A DNA stretch of 64,000 nucleotides from Pseudomonas sp. BGr12. GTDB taxonomy: Bacteria; Pseudomonadota; Gammaproteobacteria; Pseudomonadales; Pseudomonadaceae. Made by a program: the position numbers and the translations under genes. The stretch lies in NCBI RefSeq assembly GCF_030272895.1, contig NZ_JALRNF010000022.1, positions 29,709 to 93,708 of the forward strand, written 5' to 3'. Of this stretch, positions 39,342-47,299 are shown in pieces; the stretch's first letter is position 1, and every line of letters starts with the position of its first letter. The notes beneath the pieces were generated by a model that worked only from the letters and a program-made list of their open reading frames with translations, ran no database searches and was not told the origin of the DNA.

Positions 39342-39378
39342 GTGGGAGCTGTGGGAACTGTGGGAACTGTGGGAGCGG
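39342..39378 (+). repeat. 9-bp tandem repeat leading into a REP
   Basis: GTGGGAGCT, GTGGGAACT, GTGGGAACT, then GTGGGAGCG, the last being the first bases of a REP. It looks as if the REP edge was duplicated by slippage. Confidence 0.8.
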
Positions 39379-39440
39379 GCTTGCCCCGCGATCGCGGCCA
39401 GCCAATCAGACCGCATCGCGGGGCAAGCCCGCTCCCACAG
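39367..39440. repeat. REP palindrome pair after the alpha-2-macroglobulin gene
   Basis: CTGTGGGAGCGGGCTTGCCC with GCGAT at 39367-39392 and its inverted copy at 39415-39440. Both arms carry GTGGGAGC in place of the more common GTAGGAGC. It lies between the convergent ends of the macroglobulin and the small membrane protein. Confidence 0.9.
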
Positions 39441-39446
39441 CCGTTG

Positions 39447-39740
39447 TCAGTGAATGATCCAGCTCAGTACCCACAAACCCAGCAATAGCCAGATAATGCC
39501 GACAATGATCGACGCACGCATGAAGGCGCGGATGGCCGAGTACAGCAGCATCAGGCCGATGACCAGGGCAATGATGCTGACCAGCGAGGTGTCCATGCCC
39601 AGTGTGCGTGCCAGGCCATCGATGAAGCTGCTGCCGGCATTGCTCAGCAGGTTGAACAACCCGCTCAGGGCATCGACGACAAAGCGGATCAGCGCCCCCA
39701 GCGCCTGGCCGAGCCACTCGAAAAAACCTTCTACATGCAT
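39447..39740 (-). CDS. Small inner-membrane protein, unknown
   Basis: 97 residues, not recognised. An amphipathic N-terminal part (FFEWLGQALGALIRFVVDAL), then two hydrophobic helices (about 52-72, SLVSIIALVIGLMLLYS, and 76-96, SIIVGIIWLLLGLWVLSWII). No conserved catalytic residues. It is placed between the alpha-2-macroglobulin and pbpC genes on the other strand. The clear membrane pattern and an ATG close to divergent pbpC support it as a real gene. Confidence 0.7.
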   Translation of the reverse strand: MHVEGFFEWLGQALGALIRFVVDALSGLFNLLSNAGSSFIDGLARTLGMDTSLVSIIALVIGLMLLYSAIRAFMRASIIVGIIWLLLGLWVLSWIIH

Positions 39741-39844
39741 AGTTGCTTCCTGATGATCGAAACGGCGAGTCTGCCGTTGCCAAGCCTTTGGCCTTGTACC
39801 GGCCGGGGCGGTTCCCCGGCCATTTTGCCCGACGAGGGGGCGTG

Positions 39845-42199
39845 ATGCTCATCTTAGCTCGCTTGCGCACGCCGATAGCCAGACGCTTGAGCGCCACGGC
39901 GGGCGTCGTCCTGCTGCTCTGCGCCTTGCTCTGGAGCGCCGATCGCCTGTGGCCGCTGCCGTTGCCCGCCGATGACCTGGCGCGGGTGGTGCTGGCTGAA
40001 GATGGTACGCCTCTGTGGCGCTTCGCCGATGCCGAGGGCGTCTGGCGCTACCCGGTGAGCGCCGATCAGGTCTCGCCCTATTACCTGCAGGCGCTGCTGA
40101 CCTACGAGGATCGCTGGTTCTACCGGCACCCCGGGGTCAACCCGCTGGCACTGGGCCGGGCGGCCTGGCAGAACCTGCGCGGCGGCCGGGTGCTGTCCGG
40201 TGGCAGTACCCTGTCGATGCAGGTGGCCCGGCTGCTCGATCCGCACCCGCGCACCCTGGCCGGCAAGCTGCAGCAGCTGTGGCGCACGGCGCAGCTGGAA
40301 TGGCACCTGTCCAAGGCGCAGATCCTGGAGCTCTACCTCAATCGCGCGCCGTTCGGGGGCACCTTGCAGGGCGTGGCCGCGGCCAGTTGGGCTTACCTGG
40401 GTAAATCGCCCCAGCACCTGACGCCAGCCGAGGCGGCCCTGCTTGCGGTATTGCCCCAGGCCCCGAGCCGCCTGCGTCCGGACCGCCACCCGGTACGGGC
40501 GCAGCAGGCCCGCGACAAGGTCTTGCAACGCCTGGCCGAGTACCGGGTATGGCCGCCACAGCGGGTGGCCGAAGCCCGGGAGGAGCCGCTGTTGCTGGCG
40601 CCACGCCAGGAGCCGGCCCTGGCGCCCTTGCTGGCCCGGCGGCTGAACCGGCCGGACAGCCCGCCGCTGATCCGCACCACCCTCGATGCGGCCTTGCAAC
40701 GTCGCCTGGAGGATCTGTTGCTGGGCTGGCGGGCACGCCTGCCGGAGCGGACCTCGGCGGCGATCCTGGTGGTCGAGGCGCAGAACATGGCGGTGCGCGC
40801 CTACCTGGGTTCGGTTGACCTGAACGACGAGCGCCGCTTCGGCCATGTCGACATGATCAGCGCCTTGCGCTCGCCCGGCTCGACCCTCAAACCGTTCCTC
40901 TACGGCATGGCCATGGACGACGGCCTGATCCACTCCGAGTCCTTGCTCCAGGATGTACCACGGCGCTATGGCGACTATCGGCCGGGGAACTTCTCCATGG
41001 GCTTCAGCGGGCCGGTGGCGGCCAGCTCCGCCCTGGCCCTGTCGCTCAACCTGCCGGCCGTGCAACTGCTCGAAGCCTTCGGCCCCAAGCGCTTTGCCGC
41101 GCAGATGCGCAGCGGTGGCGTGCCCTTGACCCTGCCGCCCCTGGCCGAGCCGAACCTGTCGCTGATTCTCGGCGGCGCTGGCAGTCGCCTGGAAGACCTG
41201 GTAGCCGGTTACGGCGCCTTGTCACGCGCAGGCCTGAGTGCGCCGATCCGCCTGCAACCGGATGCGCCGCTGGTGGACCGGCGCCTGCTGTCGGCGGGCA
41301 GTGCCTGGATCATCCGGCGCATTCTCAGCGGCCAGGCGCGCCCGGATCGCGATCCCACCGCCGAGCTGGTGCAACGCCCGCTGCTGGCCTGGAAGACCGG
41401 CACCAGCTATGGCTTTCGCGATGCCTGGTCGATCGGTGTGGGGCCGCGTTACCTGATCGGCATCTGGATCGGTCGGCCCGACGGTACGCCGGTGCCCGGA
41501 CAGTTCGGCCTGGCCTCGGCAGCGCCACTGATGCTGCAGGTACACGATGTGCTGAGCAACCGCGACAGCCAGCGCGGTATCGCAGTGCCGGTGGCTGCGG
41601 TGCCGGCCAATGTCGGGGTGGCCGCGATCTGCTGGCCGCTGGGGCAACCCATGGCCCGCCACGACCCCAACTGCCGTCGCCAGCGTTTTGCCTGGACCCT
41701 GGACGGCACCACGCCGCCGACCTTGCAGGCGGCGGACCAGCCGTTGAGTGTCGGCCTGCGCGAAACGGTCTGGGTCAATGCCCGGGGGCTGCGGGTCGAT
41801 GCCGGTTGTGCCGGTGCCCAGGCCCGTGAGGTCGCCTTGTGGCCGGCGCCGCTGGAACCCTGGTTGCCGCGCCTGGAGCGGCGAGAGGCGCGCTTGCCGA
41901 AAATCGATCCGCAGTGCCCGCCGCAGGTCGCGGCCAGCGCGCCGCCGCTGTCCATCGTCGGCGTGCGCCAGGGCGATCAGTTGCGCCGCCCGGCCACCAG
42001 CAGCGAGCCGCTGCGCCTCGATGTTTCGGCCTTGGGCGGCAACGGTCGGCGCTGGTGGTTCGTCAACGGCGCGCCACTGGGTGAGTCGCTGGGCCAGGCG
42101 CAATTGAGCGCCCGTTTCGAACAGGCCGGCAACGTTGAATTGAGCGCGCTGGACGAGAGCGGACAGACCGCCCGGGTCGAGTTCCAGATCGGTGAATAA
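39845..42199 (+). CDS. pbpC: Penicillin-binding protein 1C
   Basis: 784 residues. A short cytoplasmic tail, a membrane anchor (GVVLLLCALLWSADRLW), a GT51 glycosyltransferase (TYEDRWFYRHPGVN, GGSTLSMQVARLL), a transpeptidase (SPGSTLKPFLYG with the S-x-x-K serine; AWKTGTSYGFRDAW as KTG motif) and the C-terminal BiPBP_C domain. PbpC is thought to repair wall breaches in step with alpha-2-macroglobulin. GAGGGGG precedes the ATG at 39845; a GTG sits directly before it. Confidence 0.95.
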   Translation: MLILARLRTPIARRLSATAGVVLLLCALLWSADRLWPLPLPADDLARVVLAEDGTPLWRFADAEGVWRYPVSADQVSPYYLQALLTYEDRWFYRHPGVNPLALGRAAWQNLRGGRVLSGGSTLSMQVARLLDPHPRTLAGKLQQLWRTAQLEWHLSKAQILELYLNRAPFGGTLQGVAAASWAYLGKSPQHLTPAEAALLAVLPQAPSRLRPDRHPVRAQQARDKVLQRLAEYRVWPPQRVAEAREEPLLLAPRQEPALAPLLARRLNRPDSPPLIRTTLDAALQRRLEDLLLGWRARLPERTSAAILVVEAQNMAVRAYLGSVDLNDERRFGHVDMISALRSPGSTLKPFLYGMAMDDGLIHSESLLQDVPRRYGDYRPGNFSMGFSGPVAASSALALSLNLPAVQLLEAFGPKRFAAQMRSGGVPLTLPPLAEPNLSLILGGAGSRLEDLVAGYGALSRAGLSAPIRLQPDAPLVDRRLLSAGSAWIIRRILSGQARPDRDPTAELVQRPLLAWKTGTSYGFRDAWSIGVGPRYLIGIWIGRPDGTPVPGQFGLASAAPLMLQVHDVLSNRDSQRGIAVPVAAVPANVGVAAICWPLGQPMARHDPNCRRQRFAWTLDGTTPPTLQAADQPLSVGLRETVWVNARGLRVDAGCAGAQAREVALWPAPLEPWLPRLERREARLPKIDPQCPPQVAASAPPLSIVGVRQGDQLRRPATSSEPLRLDVSALGGNGRRWWFVNGAPLGESLGQAQLSARFEQAGNVELSALDESGQTARVEFQIGE

Positions 42200-42307
42200 G
42201 GGACGCCTGCGATGATCCTTGAACAGCTGCCGGGCAGCACCTACGCTTGAGTCTGACGAGGGCACGGAAGTTTTTCCCTCGAACTCTTCAGGATCATGGA
42301 GCGACCT

Positions 42308-43975
42308 ATGCGTCCATTGGCCGTCGCGATCTTGGGGGTTTCCTGGGCCAGTGTGCTGAACGCCGAACCCCTGCCGGTCTATCTCAACAGCAATGACGTC
42401 GAACGCAGCCTGCCGGCCGCGAACCTGCCGGCCGATGCCTATCGGCCGGTCACTCCCGAGCTGTACGTAACGACACCTGCAGCGCCGCCGCAATACCTGC
42501 CGATGACGACCCGGGTGCACCTGCGCAAGGTGCGTTTCGAAGGCGGTACTGTCTACCCCTTGAGTGACCTGCGCGACAACTATCAGGACCTGGTAAACCA
42601 CGATATCACCCTGGCCGAACTGGACGAGGCGACCCGCCGCCTGACCCGACGTTATCAACAGGACGGCTACCTGCTGTCCTATGCTTACCTGCCGCCGCAG
42701 GACTTTGCCGATGGCCGGGTGCAGGTGGTGCTGGTCGAAGGCTATATCCGTGACTACCAACTACAGGGGGACATAGGCCCTGCATCGGCGTACCTGGAGC
42801 AACTGACGACCCGGCTCAAGGCCGAACGCCCGTTGACCCGCAAGACCCTGGAACGCTACACCTCGCTGATGAGCCAGGTGCCGGGGGTAACGCTCGAGGC
42901 CCGGGTGCAGTCGCCCGGCATCCACGATGGCGCGGCGCGGCTGAGCGTCCAGGCGTCGCGCAAGCCCTTCAGCGCCGCCCTGAGCCTGGCCGACGGCAGC
43001 CGCGACGACCTCGAGGCGCTGCTGGCGGTGAGCAGCAATGCCCAGACCGCGTTGGCCGAGCAGGTCAGCTTTGCCGCGCTGGTGCCGCCCGGTGACGATC
43101 ATGAGCACTACTACCGCCTGGACTACGCCCAGTACCTGGACAACGAAGGCAGCCAGCTGACGCTGTCGGCATCAGGGTATCGCAGCGACCCCGACGCCGA
43201 GGTCCGCCTGAACAATGGCATCGACCTGCGCCAGCGTCGTGAAAACGAGCGCTACGCAGTCGGCCTGGGCCAGGTCCTGACGGCTTCGCCCAACGAGTGG
43301 CTCAGTGTGGCCGCGCGAGTCTATGCGGTGAGCGACGATACCGATTACCGCGGCGTCGAGGTGCCCATGCGCATCAGCAGCCACACCGACTCGCGCGCCC
43401 TGGCGTTCGAAAGTGACTGGCGCACGGCCGACACCAGGCAGCTGCGCATCCTCAGTATCGGGGCTTACCAGGGGGTGGATTACCTTGGGGCGAGAACCGA
43501 CGGTGACATCGATCTGGATTTCCTCCGTTTGCGGGTGTCGGGGCTGCAGAGCGACCGCTTCTTCGACAATTGGCAGGGGGTGGCCTCGGCGACCCTGACC
43601 TGGAGCAACGACAGCCTGCCGGACAGTGAGCGGGCGGTATTCGGTGGACAGGCCTTCGGCCGCGGCTACCCCAGTGACCAGGCCGCGGGCGACAAGGGCT
43701 GGGGTGTGGCCTATGAGCTCAACTACAGCTTCAGGCCCGGTGGCGACTGGCTGAAGCTGGTGCAGCCCTATGGGGTGGTGGATGCGGCGCGCAGCTGGTT
43801 CAACGAGCTGGAAATACGCGATTCACGCCTGTCCTCGGCGGCCCTGGGGATACGCCTGGGTGACGAGCGTCACTACAGCCTGTCCCTGGAAGCCGCCAGG
43901 CCGATGTCCGACATCGCCCTGGACAGCTTCGACCGCCAGCCGCGTTTCACCCTGACGTTCAGGTACAGGCCGTAG
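42308..43975 (+). CDS. Orphan TpsB/ShlB-family outer-membrane transporter
   Basis: 555 residues. A signal peptide (MRPLAVAILGVSWASVLNA), two POTRA domains (about 70-145, VHLRKVRFEGGTVYPLSDL; about 150-220) and a beta barrel of about 330 residues with the L6 motif FGRGYPSD. TpsB proteins secrete large TpsA exoproteins through two-partner secretion. No TpsA gene lies nearby, so the substrate is either elsewhere or of another type. ATG 42308 has GGAG 6 bases ahead; the ATG at 42296 is less favoured. The stop codon lies inside the REP that follows. Confidence 0.88.
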   Translation: MRPLAVAILGVSWASVLNAEPLPVYLNSNDVERSLPAANLPADAYRPVTPELYVTTPAAPPQYLPMTTRVHLRKVRFEGGTVYPLSDLRDNYQDLVNHDITLAELDEATRRLTRRYQQDGYLLSYAYLPPQDFADGRVQVVLVEGYIRDYQLQGDIGPASAYLEQLTTRLKAERPLTRKTLERYTSLMSQVPGVTLEARVQSPGIHDGAARLSVQASRKPFSAALSLADGSRDDLEALLAVSSNAQTALAEQVSFAALVPPGDDHEHYYRLDYAQYLDNEGSQLTLSASGYRSDPDAEVRLNNGIDLRQRRENERYAVGLGQVLTASPNEWLSVAARVYAVSDDTDYRGVEVPMRISSHTDSRALAFESDWRTADTRQLRILSIGAYQGVDYLGARTDGDIDLDFLRLRVSGLQSDRFFDNWQGVASATLTWSNDSLPDSERAVFGGQAFGRGYPSDQAAGDKGWGVAYELNYSFRPGGDWLKLVQPYGVVDAARSWFNELEIRDSRLSSAALGIRLGDERHYSLSLEAARPMSDIALDSFDRQPRFTLTFRYRP

Positions 43976-44035
43976 GAGCGGGCTTGCCCCGCGATTGCCT
44001 GTACCGCCGCAATCGCGGGGCAAGCCCGCTCCTAC
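43972..44035. repeat. REP palindrome pair overlapping the TpsB stop codon
   Basis: GTAGGAGCGGGCTTGCCCCG plus CGATT at 43972-43996, inverted copy at 44011-44035. The TAG stop of the transporter gene is bases 2-4 of the REP. Confidence 0.92.
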
Positions 44036-44062
44036 AGGTCGCTGTCTGACGGCAGCGGCTAC

Positions 44063-44470
44063 TCAATTCACCAGGTGCAGGCGCGGTTTAGGGAACAGGT
44101 TGTCCAGGGTTTCCAGCAGGCGGGTGTGATAGATCGGCTTGCGGAACAGGTCCAGCACCTGCAGACGCAAGAGGTCGCTGATGTCGTCCATGTCGGCATG
44201 CCCGGAGGTGACGATCACCGGCAAGTGCTGGCGGGCGGTGTGCTCGCGCAGGCGCTTGATCAGTGAAATACCGCTTTCCTCCGGCATGCGCAGATCAGTG
44301 ATAACCAGCGCCACGTCCGGGTGGCGGGTGAGCTGTTGCAGGGCGAGTTTCACCGAGGTGGCCGTGTGGCAGCAGAAACCCTCGCTCTCCAGCAGTTCGG
44401 CAAGTTCCAGCAAGGCGTCCTCTTCATCATCCACCAGGAGAATCTGTTGACGTAGGGAAGAGGTCGGCAT
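44063..44470 (-). CDS. Receiver-only response regulator next to flp
   Basis: 135 residues consisting of one receiver domain: acidic pair in ILLVDDEEDALLELAEL, phospho-acceptor Asp in LVITDLRMPEESG, Thr/Ser in VIVTSGHADMDD and Lys in LFRKPIYHT. There is no output domain. Such proteins pass phosphate on or act by protein contact. Its position, just downstream of flp on the same strand and near PprA/PprB, suggests a role in Tad regulation; this is inference. Confidence 0.9.
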   Translation of the reverse strand: MPTSSLRQQILLVDDEEDALLELAELLESEGFCCHTATSVKLALQQLTRHPDVALVITDLRMPEESGISLIKRLREHTARQHLPVIVTSGHADMDDISDLLRLQVLDLFRKPIYHTRLLETLDNLFPKPRLHLVN

Positions 44471-44534
44471 GGTGTAGTCCTGTTACTGAGCGAAAATCAG
44501 GATGGAGCGTCCAGTGAGTCCGAAACCCGCGACC

Positions 44535-44768
44535 TTATGAGCCGCTACCCGTGCCGCCGGTACCGCCCGTACCTCCGGTAGCGCCGGCTTTTTCCATGGA
44601 GCTCTGGACTTTGGTGAAGACCGAGGTCACACCACTGGAAATGGGCGTAATGAAGGTGGTCAGCACCGCCGCCACCATCGCCGCCGCAATGGCGTACTCG
44701 ATGCCGGAGGCCCCATCCTTGCGGTAGAAGAATTCTTTGCAGCTCTTGAGGATTCGGGAAAGACGCAT
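44535..44768 (-). CDS. flp: Flp-type IVb pilin
   Basis: 77 residues. The prepilin motif is KDG/ASGIEYAIAAAMVAAVL: cleavage after Gly puts Glu at +5 and Tyr at +6, as FppA-type peptidases require. A hydrophobic helix follows. The C-terminal tail is a Gly/Thr run (ATGGTGGTGGTGSGS). ATG 44768 with AGGAGAA upstream is chosen; the frame extends further without a ribosome site. It is the major pilus subunit and diverges from rcpC. Confidence 0.93.
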   Translation of the reverse strand: MRLSRILKSCKEFFYRKDGASGIEYAIAAAMVAAVLTTFITPISSGVTSVFTKVQSSMEKAGATGGTGGTGGTGSGS

Positions 44769-45068
44769 GGCATTTCTCCTGGCGCGCAAGGCGCGGATAA
44801 CGGGGCTTATTCGATGATTCCCCTTTGCCATCACAGCATCGCCAAGCCGGGCAGAACCGGCAAATGTAAGAAAGCATTAATCCAAAAGTTATAACCCCGA
44901 ATGGGCGCCGGTAAGGCGTTGTTTTACTGGGGCGCCGGATTTACGACGGAAAAAATACTGACGGGTAATGGCGTTTTGGCTCCACTGCGCTAGTGTCACA
45001 TAGCGAAATAGTCGGTTTTACCTTTGGGTGCGAAGGACTTACAGCGAAGTAGTAGTAGGAGAGCCGAC
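44769..45068. promoter_or_regulatory. Divergent regulatory region between flp and rcpC
   Basis: 300 gene-free bases driving flp leftward and the rcp-tad operon rightward. An imperfect inverted repeat, GGCGCCgGTAA at 44904-44914 and TTACtggGGCGCC at 44924-44936, could be an operator. In P. aeruginosa PprB activates this region; its recognition sequence was not identified here. Confidence 0.5.
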
Positions 45069-45998
45069 GTGAGCAGTCGCATTACCATCATCCTGGCGGG
45101 TTTCTTCCTGGTCGGCGCCTTGCTGGCCGGTTACTGGGGACTGGTGCTGAGCCGTCCGCCCGCCGAGCCTGTTGCCGCTCCGGTCGTTGCGCCGCAGGTC
45201 GCGGTCGTGCAGCAGGTCGTCGACAAGGCCAGCGATGAAACACGCCAGCCCGTGGTGGTGCTGCGTCGCGATGTTGCCCCCTACACCCCGTTGACCGCCG
45301 ACGACCTGCTGGTAGAGCGCCTGCAGGTGGCCCCCGCCGGCAGTTTCCAGACGATCGAGCAGGTACTGGGGCGCAGCAGTTGGCGAGCTCTGGCCGCTGG
45401 CACCTGGCTCGACCATGGCAGTTTCGAGGCCGGCGGACCGCTGGCGCGCATGATCCGTCCCCACGAGCGCGCCCTGGCGCTGGCCATTGACGATGTGATC
45501 GGCGCCGCCGGGCAGTTGAGCCCGGGCGACTATGTCGATGTGCTGCTGTACCTGCGTGAAGAGAACAGCAACCCCCAGGCCTCTGCCCAGGTCGTGCTGC
45601 CGGCCCTGCGCCTGCTCAGCGTCGGCAAGCAACTGGGCCTGGCCAACGATGGCATGCCGGCAGAGCCGTCGCTGGAGGACAAGGCCCGTCAGGAACAACA
45701 GCGCACGCCGGCACGCACCGTGGTGCTGGCGGTCCCCGAGGCACTGGCCAGCCGGTTGTTGCTCGCCGCCCAGGCCGGCAGCCTGCGCCTGGCCGTACGC
45801 AGTGCCGAAGAAAAACGCCTGGCCCGCTACTGGGCCGACCCGCAAGGCAGTGCAAAGGAGGTGGACTCCACCAACCGCGAACTCTATCGCTTCAGCCAAC
45901 TGGCCCAGACACCGGTGGCCAAGCCCGTCGCCAGCCTCTCTGCGCCGCGAGGCATGCAGATCATCCGTGGTAACCAGTCCAGCCAGCCAACTCCCTGA
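45069..45998 (+). CDS. rcpC: Flp pilus assembly protein RcpC/CpaB
   Basis: 309 residues from a GTG with AGGAG 8 bases upstream. One membrane segment at the N-terminus (IILAGFFLVGALLAGYWGL), a SAF-type domain (VVLRRDVAPYTPLTADDLLV; LAAGTWLDHGSF) and the RcpC core (LALAIDDVIGAAGQLSPGDYVDVLLY). It acts in the periplasm with the secretin. First gene of the rightward tad operon. Confidence 0.92.
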   Translation: MSSRITIILAGFFLVGALLAGYWGLVLSRPPAEPVAAPVVAPQVAVVQQVVDKASDETRQPVVVLRRDVAPYTPLTADDLLVERLQVAPAGSFQTIEQVLGRSSWRALAAGTWLDHGSFEAGGPLARMIRPHERALALAIDDVIGAAGQLSPGDYVDVLLYLREENSNPQASAQVVLPALRLLSVGKQLGLANDGMPAEPSLEDKARQEQQRTPARTVVLAVPEALASRLLLAAQAGSLRLAVRSAEEKRLARYWADPQGSAKEVDSTNRELYRFSQLAQTPVAKPVASLSAPRGMQIIRGNQSSQPTP

Positions 45999-46018
45999 CC
46001 AAGCAAGGATGCCCTTAA

Positions 46019-47299
46019 ATGAGCAGTCGTTCCGTGCGGGTAAACCTGTCTTTGCTGTGCGTGTTGCTGTGCGCGGGCACTTTGCTGCCCGATGTGCAGG
46101 CGGCCAGTGCCGGCTGCGCGGCCTTGGCCCGGTTGCCGGGCGTGATAGAAATCGACCAGGGCCTGCAGCAGGAACTGCGTGCGCCAGTGAGCATCACCCG
46201 GGTGGCGGTGGGCGACGCGAAGATCGCCGATGTGCATGCCAGCGGTGACGATGCCGTGCTGCTGACGGCGCTAAACCCGGGTGCCACCAGCCTGATGCTC
46301 TGGACGGCCTGTGCGAAAACCCCACACCAGGCCATGCTGTTCGTCAGGGGCGTAGCCACCGCCGACATGGCCGAGACCGCCGTGCCGCCTTCCCAGGACC
46401 CCACGCTACCCAACCAGGTGCAGGCCGACATTCGCTTCGTCGAGGTCAACCGCACCAAGTTCAAGGAGGCCGGTGCGCGGCTGTTCTTCAAAGGCTCCAA
46501 CAATGCCCTGTTCGGTTCACCCGGGACCGTGCCCAACACCGTGGTCAGGCCAGGCTACGTGCCCGGCGTCAGCACCGCCCCGGGGCAGTATGTCGACGTC
46601 AGGCCAGGTATTCCCCTGGACAACAACGTGTTCAATATCGTCTGGGGCGGTGGCAGCAGTCGCTTCCTCGCGGCCATCAATGCCCTGGAAAACAGCGGTT
46701 TCGCCTACACCCTGGCGCGCCCCAGCCTGGTGGTGCTCAGCGGCCTGACCGCGAGTTTTCTCGCCGGTGGCGAGATTCCCATCCCGGTGCCCAGCAGCGG
46801 CAGCGACAGTGTGTCGATCGAGTACAAGGAGTTCGGTATCCGTCTGGCGCTGTCGCCGACCGTGGTGAGCCGTGATCGCATCACCCTCAAGGTGGCCCCG
46901 GAAGTCAGCGAGCTGGACTACACCAACGCGGTGAACATCGCCGGCACCCTGGTGCCGGGGCTCACGGTGCGGCGCACCGACACCAGCATCTCCCTGGCCG
47001 ATGGCGAGAGCTTCATCATCAGCGGCCTGATCAGCAGCACCACCCGCTCGGCGGTGGACAAGTTCCCGGGGCTGGGCAACATCCCGATCCTCGGTGCGCT
47101 GTTTCGCCAGTCGGTGTTGCAGCGCGATGAAACCGAGCTGTTGATGATCGTCACCCCGCATCTGGTCCAGCCCCTGGCGGCCAATGCGCAACTGCCGTCC
47201 TTGCCGGGTGAGGGGCTGCGTAACTACGACCCGAGCTGGGGGCGGTTGTTCTTCCTGGAAAACGGCGACTTCGAAGGTCGCAGCGGGTTATCCCAATGA
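46019..47299 (+). CDS. rcpA: Tad secretin RcpA/CpaC
   Basis: 426 residues. A signal peptide, an N-terminal pilus-formation domain (EIDQGLQQELRAPVSITRVA), a BON-like region, and a C-terminal secretin domain (VVLSGLTASFLAGGEIPIPV; SPTVVSRDRITLKVAPEVSEL; GNIPILGALFRQSVLQRDET). It forms the outer-membrane gate for the pilus. The stop overlaps the tadZ ATG by 4 bases. Confidence 0.95.
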   Translation: MSSRSVRVNLSLLCVLLCAGTLLPDVQAASAGCAALARLPGVIEIDQGLQQELRAPVSITRVAVGDAKIADVHASGDDAVLLTALNPGATSLMLWTACAKTPHQAMLFVRGVATADMAETAVPPSQDPTLPNQVQADIRFVEVNRTKFKEAGARLFFKGSNNALFGSPGTVPNTVVRPGYVPGVSTAPGQYVDVRPGIPLDNNVFNIVWGGGSSRFLAAINALENSGFAYTLARPSLVVLSGLTASFLAGGEIPIPVPSSGSDSVSIEYKEFGIRLALSPTVVSRDRITLKVAPEVSELDYTNAVNIAGTLVPGLTVRRTDTSISLADGESFIISGLISSTTRSAVDKFPGLGNIPILGALFRQSVLQRDETELLMIVTPHLVQPLAANAQLPSLPGEGLRNYDPSWGRLFFLENGDFEGRSGLSQ

